Below, in pieces: positions 22,240-32,763 of a stretch of 64,000 bases of DNA; the first letter of the stretch is position 1, and every line of letters starts with the position of its first letter. Source of the DNA: Batillaria attramentaria (lineage: Eukaryota > Mollusca > Gastropoda > Batillariidae); NCBI GenBank assembly GCA_018292915.2, contig JACVVK020000085.1, positions 1,746,001-1,810,000 on the forward strand, written 5' to 3'. A program made the position numbers and the translations under genes. A model generated the notes under the pieces. That model was not told the origin of the DNA. It saw nothing but the letters and a program-made list of their open reading frames with translations, and ran no database searches.

Positions 22240-25200
22240 CATGGCGGCCGGTCCACACAAGATGGCGATACTCCGGCTGGTGCAGGCCGGGGCCTGAGGT
22301 TGCTGACATGGAACATTGGTGGGCTGGTGGCGCGACTCCAAGATCAGGGGTTTGTCAGTTATGTAAATCAGTTTGACATTGCTTGTTTATTGGAGACTTT
22401 TGTTGATGCATACAATAACTTGACAAACATTTTTCCAGCGTATGACATTTACTCTTCACCAGCTCACAAACTTACCAGTCAGGGCCGGATGTCAGGAGGA
22501 CTCATTTTGCTTATTAAGAAATCTCTACAGAAGCTTCATGAACAGATTGTTATGCAGTTAGATAATGTGATATGTGTACGGTTATCAAAGCAGCTGTTTT
22601 CCACTGACAGAGACGTGACGTTGATATGCACTTACGTGCCTCCAATAGACTCGCCTTTCTATCAGCAGGCAGATATGGACAACGGCATTGCGAACTTGGA
22701 CACTTGCATTTCTAATGTCCTGCAGCAGAACGACACTTACCTCGTGGTGTGTGGTGACTTTAACAGTAGGGTAGCGGACGAGAATCCTATGGAGGCACTG
22801 CTGGAGGACGACTCTGACGGAGGTAGTTTTGCCCCCTTATCAGCACATAGGTCACGGCACTCACAAGACAATACTACCAACCAATTTGGAAGATATTTAT
22901 TAGACCTTTGTTATGTCTTTGATTTGGTCATTTTAAATGGTATGTGTAATGGGGATGAAGAGGGTAAGTTTACATACGTTACATCAAATGGTAGCAGTGT
23001 CATTGATTATTTCCTGGTTTCTGTGGATTTCAACTGGAGTGATTTGTGCTTAGTTGTGGGTGAACAGACACTGTCTGGGCACTTCCCAGTCGAGTTAACC
23101 ACTGCTAGCAGTAGAGCGGGAAATCCACAGAAAGATCGGGGACAGATGGATCATGCTGTTAAAGTGCTATGGAATGAAGATAAAAAAGGAGAATTTATGG
23201 AAGCTATGGAATCTGATGAAGCAAATGCTTTGTTGCAGGAGGCTATGGAGATGATCGGTATAAATTTAGACAAGGCTATTGAAGTGTTTACTACGTATCT
23301 GCATTGTATTTCAGAATGTATGAAAAGGAAAATTTTGCCTCGGGATAAATACCCGTCTTGGTTTGATAACGAATGCCAAAAAAAGAAACGAGAAACACTC
23401 GCAGCTCTTAGAAAATACAGACGGACGCTTCGAACTGAGGACAGGGTCTTTTATTGTACATGCAGAAAAGAGTACAAGTGTATGCAAAAGCAAAAGAGGG
23501 AGGCCTTCAGACAGGAAAAACTGAGACTTTTGGACGAATCCTCTAAAGATAGCAAAAAATTCTGGAACGTAGTACGATCTCTATCAAGGAAAACAATGAT
23601 AAAACCAAATATTTCTTTGGCAGATTGGAAGAAGCATTTCGAGTCTTTGTTGAACCAAAGCGCAACAGCTAAGTATGATAAGGTACACGAGCCTACTGAT
23701 TATTGCGAGATAACAGACACCCCAATCACAGAAAAAGAGATACAAGAAGCTATTAGACATCTTAAGAGAAACAAAGCCAGTGGTTGGGATGGCATTCCGG
23801 CAGAAGTTTTGAAAAACGCAAAGTACATTATCCCGTTTCTGAAGGCCTTCTTCAATGCTCTTCTCGATGCTGGCTATTTTCCGAAGCCTTGGTGTATGTC
23901 AATTATTGTTCCACTTTACAAGAAAGGGAACGCTGATGAACCGGGGAACTATAGGGGAGTATCACTCCTCAGTGTTGTCAGCAAGGTGTTTACGTATATA
24001 TTAAACAAAAGGCTTACGGAATGGGCTGAAGAGCAAAGTGTGATTGCAAAAGAACAAGCTGGATTTAGGTCAGATCACTCCACAGTAGACCACATCTTCA
24101 CTCTCATCGCCATTATCCAAAAAAGTATGTCACAGGGCAAACGAAAAGCGTATGTGGCTTTCATAGACTATGAAAAGGCGTTTGATTCTGTAGATAGAAC
24201 ATGCCTATGGTCACTGTTGTGTAAAAGAGGTCTCTCCAGGAAAATGTTATGTTTACTTCAAAGTGTATACGAAACCGTTCGTTGTTGTGTAAGATCTGGT
24301 TATGACTACACAGATTTTTTCGAGTCGCCCTGTGGCGTTAAGCAAGGTTGTTTGCTGAGTCCAAGAATTTTCTGTCTGTTTATCAACGAAGTAGCAGATG
24401 AGATTCGGAAGGGGGGAAGACATGGCATAAAATTGTCACAGCTAATAGAAGAGATTTTTTCACTGTTGTTTGCAGATGATGTTGCACTTGTATCACACAC
24501 CGTGGTGGGCCTCCAAAACCAATTAAATGTCCTGGCTAGAGCCTCGGCAAATATTGGCCTTAGAATAAATATGGACAAAACCAAGGTAATGGTATTTAGG
24601 AAGGGCTGTTATTTGGCGGCCAGAGAGAAGTGGTTTTTAAATGGGCAAAAAATTGAAGTAGTTAACTCGTATACTTATCTCGGTTTTACACTGACAACCA
24701 TGTTGTCTGCAAACATTGCCTTGGAAGGAATAGCTGTTAAAGCCAGGAAAAAAGTAATGGAAATTTTCAAATCTCTGTGGAAAATTGGCTGTCAAGACAT
24801 CAAGGTGTATCTAAAGCTTTTTGACCTCCAGGTACAGCCTGCCTTGACCTATGCGGCGGAAATTTGGGGTTGGGAAGAGGTAAAGCAAGTAGAAGCGGTA
24901 CACATGTATGCTTGTAAAAAGATTCTAGCTGTCAGTCAGAAAACTCCAAACACACTTGTGTATGGGGAGTTGGGTAGGTACCCCCTTTTTATAAACACAC
25001 TGGTGAAAGTTGTAAAATACTGGCTACGTCTTTTGACACAGGATGAGGCCAGACTCCCAAGAGCAGCGTATGAATCGGCGAGAACATTAGATGACAAGTG
25101 TATAGAAACTTGGGCAACACATGTGAGGAAATGTATGTTCTCGTACGGATTTGGGTTTGTGTGGTTGTATCAGGGGGTCGGAAACAAAGCAATGTTTCTA

Positions 25201-25677
25201 AGAGAGTTTAAACAGCGCTTGGTGGACTGTTACCATCAAGACTGGCACTGGAAGATTGTCAATAGTCAGCGATATGTGAAATATAAAGAATTCAAACAGA
25301 CTTTGCAGCCAGAGCCGTACTTAAACGAGCTAACTACCAGACATTTCCGCGATGTAGTTGTTAGATTCAGATTAGGAGTAAATGAACTTATGTCCAATAA
25401 ACATAGATATGCACAAAATGCTAGTGCAAGATGCTGCCCTTTTTGTCAGGGGAAAGAAGAGGACGAAGTACACTTTTTGTTCAGTTGCCCTGTGTATGAG
25501 CAACTCCGGACGGACAGATTCCCGAATCTATGCATTGACAACCCTACTATGAATGATATATCCGTGCTATTGAGTTTGTCCTTTGTTCGGACACTTGCAA
25601 AATTCCTAGTCGAAGCGTTTAAACTTAGAAATTATAAACTTGGTATGACATCTACATCCTTTGTAAGGAATGATTGA
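22240..25677 (+). CDS. LINE ORF2: APE endonuclease and reverse transcriptase
   Basis: Open from the codon after the ORF1 stop to TGA at 25675. Residue numbers here count from 22300. The endonuclease shows TWNIGG (3-8), the catalytic Glu in CLLETF (about 32), GDFN (152-155), SSVIDYF and an SGH motif. The reverse transcriptase shows FIDYEKAFDSVD near 620, GVKQGCLLSP near 678 and FADDVAL near 724, giving the three catalytic Asp. A CCPFC-x-H-x4-C zinc-knuckle-like segment lies near the C terminus. There is no ATG in frame between the ORF1 stop and 22489, which lies past the first catalytic residues. ORF2 therefore needs readthrough of the UGA, reinitiation at a non-AUG codon, or an ancestral sense codon at that position. 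I set the start at the first sense codon after the UGA, not at the TTG at 22300. Confidence 0.93.
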   Translation, partial: HGGRSTQDGDTPAGAGRGLRLLTWNIGGLVARLQDQGFVSYVNQFDIACLLETFVDAYNNLTNIFPAYDIYSSPAHKLTSQGRMSGGLILLIKKSLQKLHEQIVMQLDNVICVRLSKQLFSTDRDVTLICTYVPPIDSPFYQQADMDNGIANLDTCISNVLQQNDTYLVVCGDFNSRVADENPMEALLEDDSDGGSFAPLSAHRSRHSQDNTTNQFGRYLLDLCYVFDLVILNGMCNGDEEGKFTYVTSNGSSVIDYFLVSVDFNWSDLCLVVGEQTLSGHFPVELTTASSRAGNPQKDRGQMDHAVKVLWNEDKKGEFMEAMESDEANALLQEAMEMIGINLDKAIEVFTTYLHCISECMKRKILPRDKYPSWFDNECQKKKRETLAALRKYRRTLRTEDRVFYCTCRKEYKCMQKQKREAFRQEKLRLLDESSKDSKKFWNVVRSLSRKTMIKPNISLADWKKHFESLLNQSATAKYDKVHEPTDYCEITDTPITEKEIQEAIRHLKRNKASGWDGIPAEVLKNAKYIIPFLKAFFNALLDAGYFPKPWCMSIIVPLYKKGNADEPGNYRGVSLLSVVSKVFTYILNKRLTEWAEEQSVIAKEQAGFRSDHSTVDHIFTLIAIIQKSMSQGKRKAYVAFIDYEKAFDSVDRTCLWSLLCKRGLSRKMLCLLQSVYETVRCCVRSGYDYTDFFESPCGVKQGCLLSPRIFCLFINEVADEIRKGGRHGIKLSQLIEEIFSLLFADDVALVSHTVVGLQNQLNVLARASANIGLRINMDKTKVMVFRKGCYLAAREKWFLNGQKIEVVNSYTYLGFTLTTMLSANIALEGIAVKARKKVMEIFKSLWKIGCQDIKVYLKLFDLQVQPALTYAAEIWGWEEVKQVEAVHMYACKKILAVSQKTPNTLVYGELGRYPLFINTLVKVVKYWLRLLTQDEARLPRAAYESARTLDDKCIETWATHVRKCMFSYGFGFVWLYQGVGNKAMFLREFKQRLVDCYHQDWHWKIVNSQRYVKYKEFKQTLQPEPYLNELTTRHFRDVVVRFRLGVNELMSNKHRYAQNASARCCPFCQGKEEDEVHFLFSCPVYEQLRTDRFPNLCIDNPTMNDISVLLSLSFVRTLAKFLVEAFKLRNYKLGMTSTSFVRND

Positions 25678-26273
25678 TACTCATTTCAGAGAACTATGCC
25701 ATAATGTACGCGCCACATGCCCCAATGTCACCAGTTGTAACCAGAGGGCTCAGCTGGGGGGGGAGTGTTCCTTTTTGTTCCTTTTGTTCCTCTGTGTGTG
25801 TGTGTGTGTGTGAAGTGGGTATAAACTAGGATATATTCTATTGTACGCACAAAGTTGTCTACACGCAAAACAAAATAGTAAAGACATGCATACACATACT
25901 AGTAATATAAACTAAGGAAACGCACAGTTGGCAAGGACTGAGGCCAAATCAATCAAGCACACGACTATTTAAAAAATTCAAACTTGCGGGGTACAAACTA
26001 ATGATGCAAATGAACCATCGTAATCTGTAGTGTATACATGTACAGCATGTGGCCACGAATGTGGATACTTTATATGGTAATTATCTTATGCTTTTTCTGT
26101 GTTTTTATGTTTTTCTGTTTTGTGTTTTTGTGTTTTTTTCCCCCTTTCTTTAAGGTATCCAGTACCCACACGTGTCTTGCTGTGAAAATGACGACTGATC
26201 ATGTATTGTGCATGTATAACTCCCCCTTGTTACGGATCAAGTATCCAAACAATAAAATATGTCGAAGTCGAAG

Positions 26274-26328
<55 letters not shown>
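25678..26328 (+). other. LINE 3' untranslated region and tail
   Basis: There is no open frame of note. It has a GT patch (25793-25812), a T-rich stretch (26090-26150), AATAAA at 26251-26256, then GTCGAAGTCGAAG and a CT/GT dinucleotide tail from 26274. LINEs outside the L1 group often end in short tandem repeats rather than poly(A). Confidence 0.7.
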
Positions 26329-26332
<4 letters not shown>

Positions 26333-27920
26333 GACTAACTGTTACACAAAGCAATCAAACTTACACAAGTCAGTAATGAATGCACTAACTCCGGCTAAAA
26401 ATCTGTCTGCCGCGCAGTTGTCGAGTCAACTGGCACAAAGGCCTTTTTTTCAAAGGTAAATCGAGCTATTGAAACAAATACATGACTAGAAAGTGAAGAT
26501 TCACGCGCATGAAGATACGAAAATGCGGCTTCGCTGAGCCAGTAAACCAAAGTTTGAAATCAGTTCCTGGCAGCCGTGAATGATGACCTGAGCAAAAGTG
26601 GTGACTGTAAGTCGAGGGACGGATCCTGTTTTCAGTCTCTGGTCCGGCGTCTGTACGACATTATAAAAAGTCATTGCTGTTTATCATTTCTTGGACTTCT
26701 TCCTTTCAGCAGACGCAACTATCCTCTATATTAAATATAATTATGACACTTGTGTAAGCGGAATTACAACACTTTTGAGCTGCCCTGAGATGGAAAACTG
26801 TCGCTTTCCGGCCGTCGAAGCTCTCAGTGAGACTGTTAGGCCATCGCCGCGACCGTTTCCATGACTTTGTGGCTTCTAAGTAGACTGAGAAATACGAATT
26901 TCTTTGAGACTACGGTCCATACCTGAACAGCAGACTGGGACTCGACAAAGCTTCCAAAAACACTGAGCGGCCACCAATCAGCGCAGTCTGGTCCTCAGTC
27001 TGTAACCAGCCGAATCAGTAACGTCCGGCGTCTGCTCAGTCAGTACGCGGAACGCTTCTAGAACAACTTACACGCCGGCCAGAATCAACGCAATGATTGG
27101 AGGTGCTATACTGTGACCCAAGTGACTGAGTCTGATGCACAGCTTGAATGAATTTGTTTAAAGTTTTCCGTACGCCAATGTGTGCCTGTCAATGGTATCA
27201 AGTGAAGGCTTTAACTCAGTCTTTCTACACATCATACGCCTGGCACCACTGAGCTGCTTGGATCCCGTAGTGACATTGCACTCCACCATGTGGGACACTG
27301 AAATGATATTATATCCAGAGGAAGTGTCGCATAGATGTTGTACTTTACATCCCCTTCAGCGGTTTGCGCAGGAACTTGAACCTAACGGCAGACATGTTGG
27401 TAAGGGAGGTAGAGTGTAAACAAACTATTACGACTATAGTCGTAGCTCGTGCAGAATGAGTTAAACGGCTCAGTCGTGTGTGACCTGGGCGTGTCCCCAT
27501 CTCAATCTGCACTGAATGAAATTGATAGTGTTGCACGGCCGCTTCAGTTGAAGAGAAAAGCCTGAAATACAGTGAAGTGCGCAAACCACCGCGATCTTCT
27601 TCAGTTGTTGTTTTGTTTGGGGGTTTGTTTGTTTTTGTTGTTGTTGTTGTTGTTGTTGTTTTTTATATTGTCATTACTGAAACTTGAGAAAGACTTCAAG
27701 TAGAGAAAGTTATTGATTTTGCTTTTGACTCGGCACCTCAGTGGCCTGGGTCGACAAGAATATTATTAGCAGTGTCAATGTGCAGGTGGATGTGATATAC
27801 ATATCTGCCTCGTGTCACTTTCTTTCACGTCAATAGCATTTTTTTAAAAGTCTCAATACTGACGTGTCAGTGTCAGGCATACAACAACGCCGGCTGTGAA
27901 CTTCTCGTCGAATGCGCGCT
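26329..27920. other. Non-coding stretch rich in TCAGT/ACTGA
   Basis: No gene is supported. TCAGT or ACTGA occurs about ten times between 26560 and 27150. A TTG triplet run lies at 27619-27662. Confidence 0.5.
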
Positions 27921-27924
27921 TAAA

Positions 27925-28263
27925 GCTCTAAGCACCCAACAAAAACTTTCCGAAGTGTGAAAAAAATTGTACAGAGTCGACCGTGCAAGCACAGTCAACT
28001 CTGTCACAGTTGCAGAGTTTTCAGCGTCCCTGAAACCCCAATAAAAGCCGAGGGCAGCCTGATCTCACACCGTTTTGACACTGATCGAGCGAGAAAGATC
28101 GTGCAGCACTCAACATCCGCTACTGAGACACTGTAGCGGTGTGTCTCGCTCGCGCACTGACCAAAAGCCAACTAATGTCACGGCAAACTCGTGCTCTGGT
28201 TTTGTAAGCGTCTCCGAAGCGCTGAAAACTCTGCAAGTGTGACAGAGTTGCCTGGATTATGCA
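27925..28263 (+). mobile_element. Fold-back repeat family F1, copy 1
   Basis: It aligns with 52692-52928 (TTTCCGAAGTGTGAAAA, then CAGAGTCGACCGTGCAAGCA, and so on). This copy also contains inverted repeats of about 30 bp: AACTCTGTCACAGTTGCAGA near 28000 and its complement TCTGCAAGTGTGACAGAGTT near 28232-28251. It looks like a non-autonomous fold-back transposon. The MULE-like element at 28274 sits immediately to its right. Confidence 0.75.
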
Positions 28264-28273
28264 CAGTCGAAGG

Positions 28274-28489
28274 GGTGAAGGCTATTTTGGAGGGAACTCG
28301 TGCAGGTCTATTTTTAGACGGACGTCACCTGAGGTCATGGGATTCCGGAAACGCCCGATAGCGCGTTCAAACCCTAACCAAACCCTAACCCTATGCCTAA
28401 CCTTAACCCTAAGCCTAAAACTAAACCTAACCCTAACCCTAATCGTCTAAAAATAGACCTGTACGAGTTCCCTCCATAATAGCCTCCCC
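28274..28489. mobile_element. MULE-like MITE with telomere-like core
   Basis: Terminal inverted repeats of about 41 bp (outer part GGCTATT, inner part TCTATTTTTAGACG) differ at only two positions. The element is flanked by a 10-bp direct repeat CAGTCGAAGG at 28264-28273 and 28490-28499. Long TIRs with a 9-10-bp target-site duplication are typical of Mutator-like elements. The interior (28372-28441) is mostly CCTAA/CCCTAA units. No transposase is present. Confidence 0.85.
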
Positions 28490-28499
28490 CAGTCGAAGG

Positions 28500-28874
28500 A
28501 GTCGCCGTTTAAACGCCATGTTTGCGGCTTTTTGCTGAGATTGCAGACCGTTCGCGTCAGAATCAGTCACTTGGATCCGGGACACAGTATAGCATCTGAA
28601 ACCATTGTTTGGCGCATAATGTTGTTCTACACACGTAGAAGCGTACCGCGTACTGAGCAGACGACTGTGACGTTATCGATGTGATTGCGTACTGAAGACC
28701 AAGTATACAGCGCTGAACGATGGTGGCTATTTACATTGTCGATCGGCGTGTAGTTCAGTTATGGACGCGTTCGGCCAAAGAAAGTCATATTTCTCTACGA
28801 TTTGAAGCTGCAAAGTCATGGAAATGGTCGCAGTGACCAAGAGGCAGTAGGCCCACTCACGTGACAACTGACCA
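28500..28874. other. Non-coding stretch
   Basis: Nothing recognisable. Confidence 0.4.
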
Positions 28875-29348
28875 CCCTGAGTTAGTTAGTTAGTTAGTTA
28901 GTTAGTTAGGGCTTAACGCCGCGTAGGCAACGCTGAAACTATTTCGCGGCTACCACCATGAGTTAGTTAGGGCTTAACGCCGCGTAGGCAACGCTGAAAC
29001 TGAGACTGTCACGGCTACCACCATGAGTTAGTAAGTTAGTTAGTTAGTTAGTTGGTTAGGGCTTAACGCCGCGTAGGCAACGCTGAAACTATTTCGCGGC
29101 TACCACCATGAGTTAGTTAGTTAGTTAGGGCTTAACGCCGCGCAGGCAACGCTGAAACTGAGACTATTTCGCGGCTACCACCATGAGTTAGTTAGTTAGT
29201 TTGTTAGTTAGTTAGGGCTTAACGCCGCGCAGGCAACGCTGAAACTGAGACTATTTCGCGGCTACCACCATGAGTTAGTTAGTTAGTTAGGGCTCAACGC
29301 CACGCAGGCAACGCTGAAACTGAGACTATTTCGCGGCTACCACCATGA
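28875..29348 (-). repeat. Minisatellite of 68-95-bp units with GTTA spacers
   Basis: Six units share GGGCTTAACGCCGCG, AGGCAACGCTGAAACT and ATTTCGCGGCTACCACCATG. They are separated by (GTTA)n runs of varying length. Some units carry an extra GAGACT after GAAACT. Read on the minus strand each unit resembles the SINE-like tail at 52386-52440 (TAGCCGTGAAATAGT, GCGCGGCGTTA, then ACTAACTAACT). Confidence 0.9.
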
Positions 29349-29607
29349 CTACCAACAGTGCCATCTCTGAGGCCAGCTATCCCGTCTCCCCAGTGAGTAG
29401 TAGGCCACCAAATTCGAACCGACAGAGACGGAAGGAAATACTCGGCATTATGCACCACTGACTACAGACAGGCATGTCGTTCTGTTTTCACTACTGACCT
29501 GGAAACAATACGGCCTTTGACGCAGAAGTATGAATGAAGGGCAACGGCGACTGGCTTTGATTTGTGTGGCACTCCATACCGGCCGCAAATACGGTACACA
29601 ATGACAT

Positions 29608-29643
<36 letters not shown>

Positions 29644-29645
29644 GG

Positions 29646-29689
<44 letters not shown>

Positions 29690-30769
29690 GGCGGCTGCCA
29701 CCCAAAATAGTTCACTTCAGAATGTAGAGGAAGATATGATCTATATATAGCTAGCTCAGCTCAGTCAGTGTTATTCAGTCTACGTTATACTGAACGTGAT
29801 CATGATGATGACTCAGATCTGCTAATTGAAGTTGTTACCACGTGGTCGTAGGAAAATAGTTACGTTTCCCAGGTGAAGTCACTGAGTGCTGACGCTGAAC
29901 GATGTGCCGCTCAGATTTGCTCCGATGTTTTCATAGGAAAATTGTGTTCCAAGTGAAGGGCTAACATTGAATACTATATCAGTATATGATGAACCGATTA
30001 CATCAAATCAGTCATCAATGACGTAGAATTAGTTCACTGTATAGCTCTCAGAACTGGTTTTCTTTATGCGTAGTGTGTACATAAATGAAGCAACCAGCTT
30101 CACACCACCAAACCGTGAATATCATCATTACATAGTGTAATCAGCGGCCCGGCTCAGGAGGAACTGAAGTAGTTCAAGCAGAACTGACCTGACCCGGCTG
30201 AAGTGGATCCGCGGTACGTCTTTTGGCATAGTGAGTTCAAAGCGTACCGGCGTGTACCCAGACATAGTCACTGTCAGAATCAGTTTATTACTTGACAACG
30301 TTTAGTACCGCCAGTGCCTCCTTCCAGCCTTGACTGATCGACGTGCCCGGTATAACAAAGACAAACTTACTCCCCAAGGGGTTTGCTCTGAAGTAAAAAT
30401 ATCGTACCTGAAGAAATTCAAGTCTTACACAGGCGTAGAAAAGTCCGATGACAGAAGAACTCCCTTGGTATGAGAGTACTTCTGTCCGCGTACGAGGTCT
30501 CTACCCGCGAGTAACACTTTCGTACGGTATTTTTACCGATATTGCTACACGGAGTAAGCCCCTCGTGGGAGTGAAGTTTGTCGGGCTATACCGGCATCAT
30601 CATCAGTTTGCGTTGCCGGCGGAGAAAGGACCAAGTGACCAAAGACCAGACAAGTCACAGAACAGCTCAGATATCACTGTTCAACCCGATGAGCACATGC
30701 AGTGACTACCTGAACAGCCGGAGCAATAACTTCATTAGTCTTCACAGACTTGTAATAACTAGCACTGGT
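29349..30769. other. Non-coding stretch with CT arrays
   Basis: It contains the interrupted CT microsatellite 29607-29689 and many TCAGT/ACTGA words (about 13 between 29740 and 30700). No gene is supported. Confidence 0.5.
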
Positions 30770-30772
30770 CTG

Positions 30773-31083
30773 GGCCCGCATGTAAAACTCGAGGTTAATT
30801 TTAACCTACGGCTACGGGCCGAACCCAGACTAGGACAAAACAAACCAAAAAACAAAAACAAAATTGAATTTTAAAAAAAGGAGGCGAAGAAAGGTAGGAA
30901 AAAAATCTCTAACGGCCGCTTAGGCACCATGGTAGAATGGACCCGTTTCAGTTGTGCTTAAACACCCCCCCCCCCCAAAAAAAAAAAAAACAAAAAAAAC
31001 AGAAAATTTAGTCCTAGAGCTAGTTTAGTTAACCTAGTTAACCTTGGGCTAAAATCCCTAACCTCGACTTTTACATGCGGGCT
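30773..31083 (-). mobile_element. MITE family M1, copy 1
   Basis: Inverted ends GGCCCGCATGTAAAA and TTTTACATGCGGGC. It is flanked by CTG at 30770-30772 and 31084-31086. The interior has A-rich stretches and matches M1 copies 2-4 in reverse complement. TSDs of the form CWG (3 bp), a GG-starting TIR and the lack of a transposase suggest a PIF/Harbinger-like non-autonomous element; the superfamily is inferred. Confidence 0.85.
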
Positions 31084-31128
31084 CTGACTGATTTGTTTCC
31101 GTCTGCGCCTGACTTGCCTCACATCCCG

Positions 31129-31302
31129 GGTGGGAGGGTGTTTTGAGAGTATAACGTCCTTTTCCACCACGTTTGGGTGATATCAAAGACGGGGCAACGA
31201 GAATAAAGGCCAGCACAAATATTTGGCCCCAGTCGGGATTCGAACTCACGACGCGAGCATTGAAAGTCCAAGGCTCTACCATTCGGCTATCCCGGATCCC
31301 CC
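31129..31302 (-). mobile_element. tRNA-derived SINE S1, copy 9
   Basis: Minus-strand, near full length: AATGGTAGAGCCTTGGAC, GAGTTCGAATCCC, and the tail motif GTGGTGGAAAAGGACGTTA. It lies only 46 bp right of MITE copy 1. Confidence 0.92.
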
Positions 31303-32240
31303 TTCAGATCCCGGCTACTCAGTACTAAATTGTTATGCTTCCCATAACGGCCGGGACGTCACTAAACAACGTCTGCTAAATTCAGTCAGTCGCGGGGCGC
31401 CACAGTGTAAGACGGAACTTCATCAGTTGATCTCAAGGTCTAGGTCTGCCCGGGGTAAACACTGCCAACCTGATAAGAACCATGCTGCGCAGTCAGTGGC
31501 GTAACATCACGCCAGCGATTGCTGAGTGTTCACAAGTTGTTGATGTCGCCAATCTAATCAAAATAAAGACGGCGCCTGTGCTAGTCATCACGCTTTTTCT
31601 GTGGTGAGGCGGAGGGGTGGGAGGTGGAGCAAGGGGCGAGAAGCGAGCTCGAGATTATCTAAGGAGAAGATAACCACCTGGAGGAGAAGCTGAGAGATAA
31701 GTGGAAAGACCGAACATAGCTGAAGAGGCTGTGCTGACCTTGCCACAGGGGTGCTAGTCAGTGAAGATGGAGAAAGGGAAAGCCATACTTAATTTTGATG
31801 AGCATGTGCAAGTCTTTTCATTGTGGTAACGCGTTAGTAAAAGTCGTTCAGTTTGTGGTTGATAATCGGCACCATCTCTCACACCGACAGATTGAAACCC
31901 AAGTCCTTTTTCCCGGTCAGTCACGTTGCTACTTAGTACTTCGATTCAACCGAAGTTCTGACCGCGACATGATTCTTCTCGGCAAAAGCCATACTGTGAT
32001 ACCTGAAATATGAACATGCACCCCCACCCCCCACCCCCGGCTTTCCCACCCCACTACGCCCCCCCCCCCCCCCCCCTTTTTTTTTTTTTTTTTTTACATT
32101 GTAGTTACGTTAGAAGCGTAATGCGTACTGAGCACACGACGTTGTTTGGTTGCGGACTGAAGACTGACCGGGCCAACTACACACGGCTGACTGGTGGCTG
32201 TTTTCATCAGATTCGTTGAGTCAGTCCCAGTCAGTCTGTC
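31303..32240. other. Non-coding stretch
   Basis: No gene is supported. A poly-C then poly-T tract lies at 32058-32096. Confidence 0.5.
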
Positions 32241-32243
32241 CAG

Positions 32244-32507
32244 GGCCCGCATGTAAAAGTCGGGGTTAGGGAGTTTAGCCCCGGGTTAGAGTCTAACCTC
32301 GAACTAAACTAGCTCCAGAGTTAAAGTTTCTGTTGCTTTTTTGTTTTAAATCAGGAAGCGGGTCCATTCCAGCAAGGTGCCTATGCCGTTATAGAAGGAT
32401 TTTTGTCTTTCTTTCTTCTTTAATTTTGTTTTAGGGTTTCTTTTGTCCTAGTCTGGGTTAGGCCCGTAACCGTGGGTTAAATTAACATCGAGTTCTATAT
32501 ACGGGCC
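32244..32507 (+). mobile_element. MITE family M1, copy 2
   Basis: Begins GGCCCGCATGTAAAAGTCG and ends near ACGGGCC, flanked by CAG at 32241-32243 and 32508-32510. The right CAG also serves as the left CAG of copy 3, so the two elements are head-to-tail and share one target repeat. Confidence 0.9.
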
Positions 32508-32510
32508 CAG

Positions 32511-32763
32511 GGCCCGCATGTAAAAGTCGCGGTTAGGGATTTTAGCCCCGGGTTTAAAGTCTATCCTCGAACTAAACTAGCTCTAAATCAGGGTCCATTT
32601 CAGCAAGGTGCCTATGCCGTTCTAGAAGGATTTTTGTCTTTCTTACTTCGCCGGCTTCCTTTTTTTTTAATTTTATTTTGTTTTGGGGTTTCTTCTGACC
32701 TAGTCTGGGTTAGGCCCGTAACCGTGGGTTAAATTAACCTCAGTCGAGTTTTACATACGGGCC
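32511..32763 (+). mobile_element. MITE family M1, copy 3
   Basis: Same family and orientation as copy 2, flanked by CAG at 32508-32510 and 32764-32766. Near its right end the conserved AACCTCGAGTTTTAC-type block carries an extra CAGT (32741-32744). Confidence 0.9.

Larger units (their letters stand above)
20083..26328 (+). mobile_element. Complete two-ORF non-LTR retrotransposon (LINE)
   Basis: The element has a 5' leader with a palindromic CT/GA hairpin, ORF1 (20281-22239), an APE-type endonuclease/reverse transcriptase ORF2 in the same frame (22240-25677) and a ~600-bp 3' region. The 3' region ends with AATAAA (26251-26256), GTCGAAGTCGAAG and a CT/GT tail. Both reading frames are undamaged except for the one UGA between them, so the copy is young. 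RT and C-terminal CCHC features suggest a Jockey/I-superfamily-like clade (for example Nimb-like), but I leave the clade open. The 5' limit is estimated from the flanking GT array. Confidence 0.85.

Noticed and set aside
22300..22302. Start codon of LINE ORF2 at TTG 22300
   Set aside because: TTG is not a normal eukaryotic start; the frame is open from 22240 and lacks an early ATG, so the start is treated as unresolved recoding.
28875..29348. CRISPR array
   Set aside because: Regular units exist, but spacers are GTTA runs, units vary in length, the host is eukaryotic and no cas genes are present.
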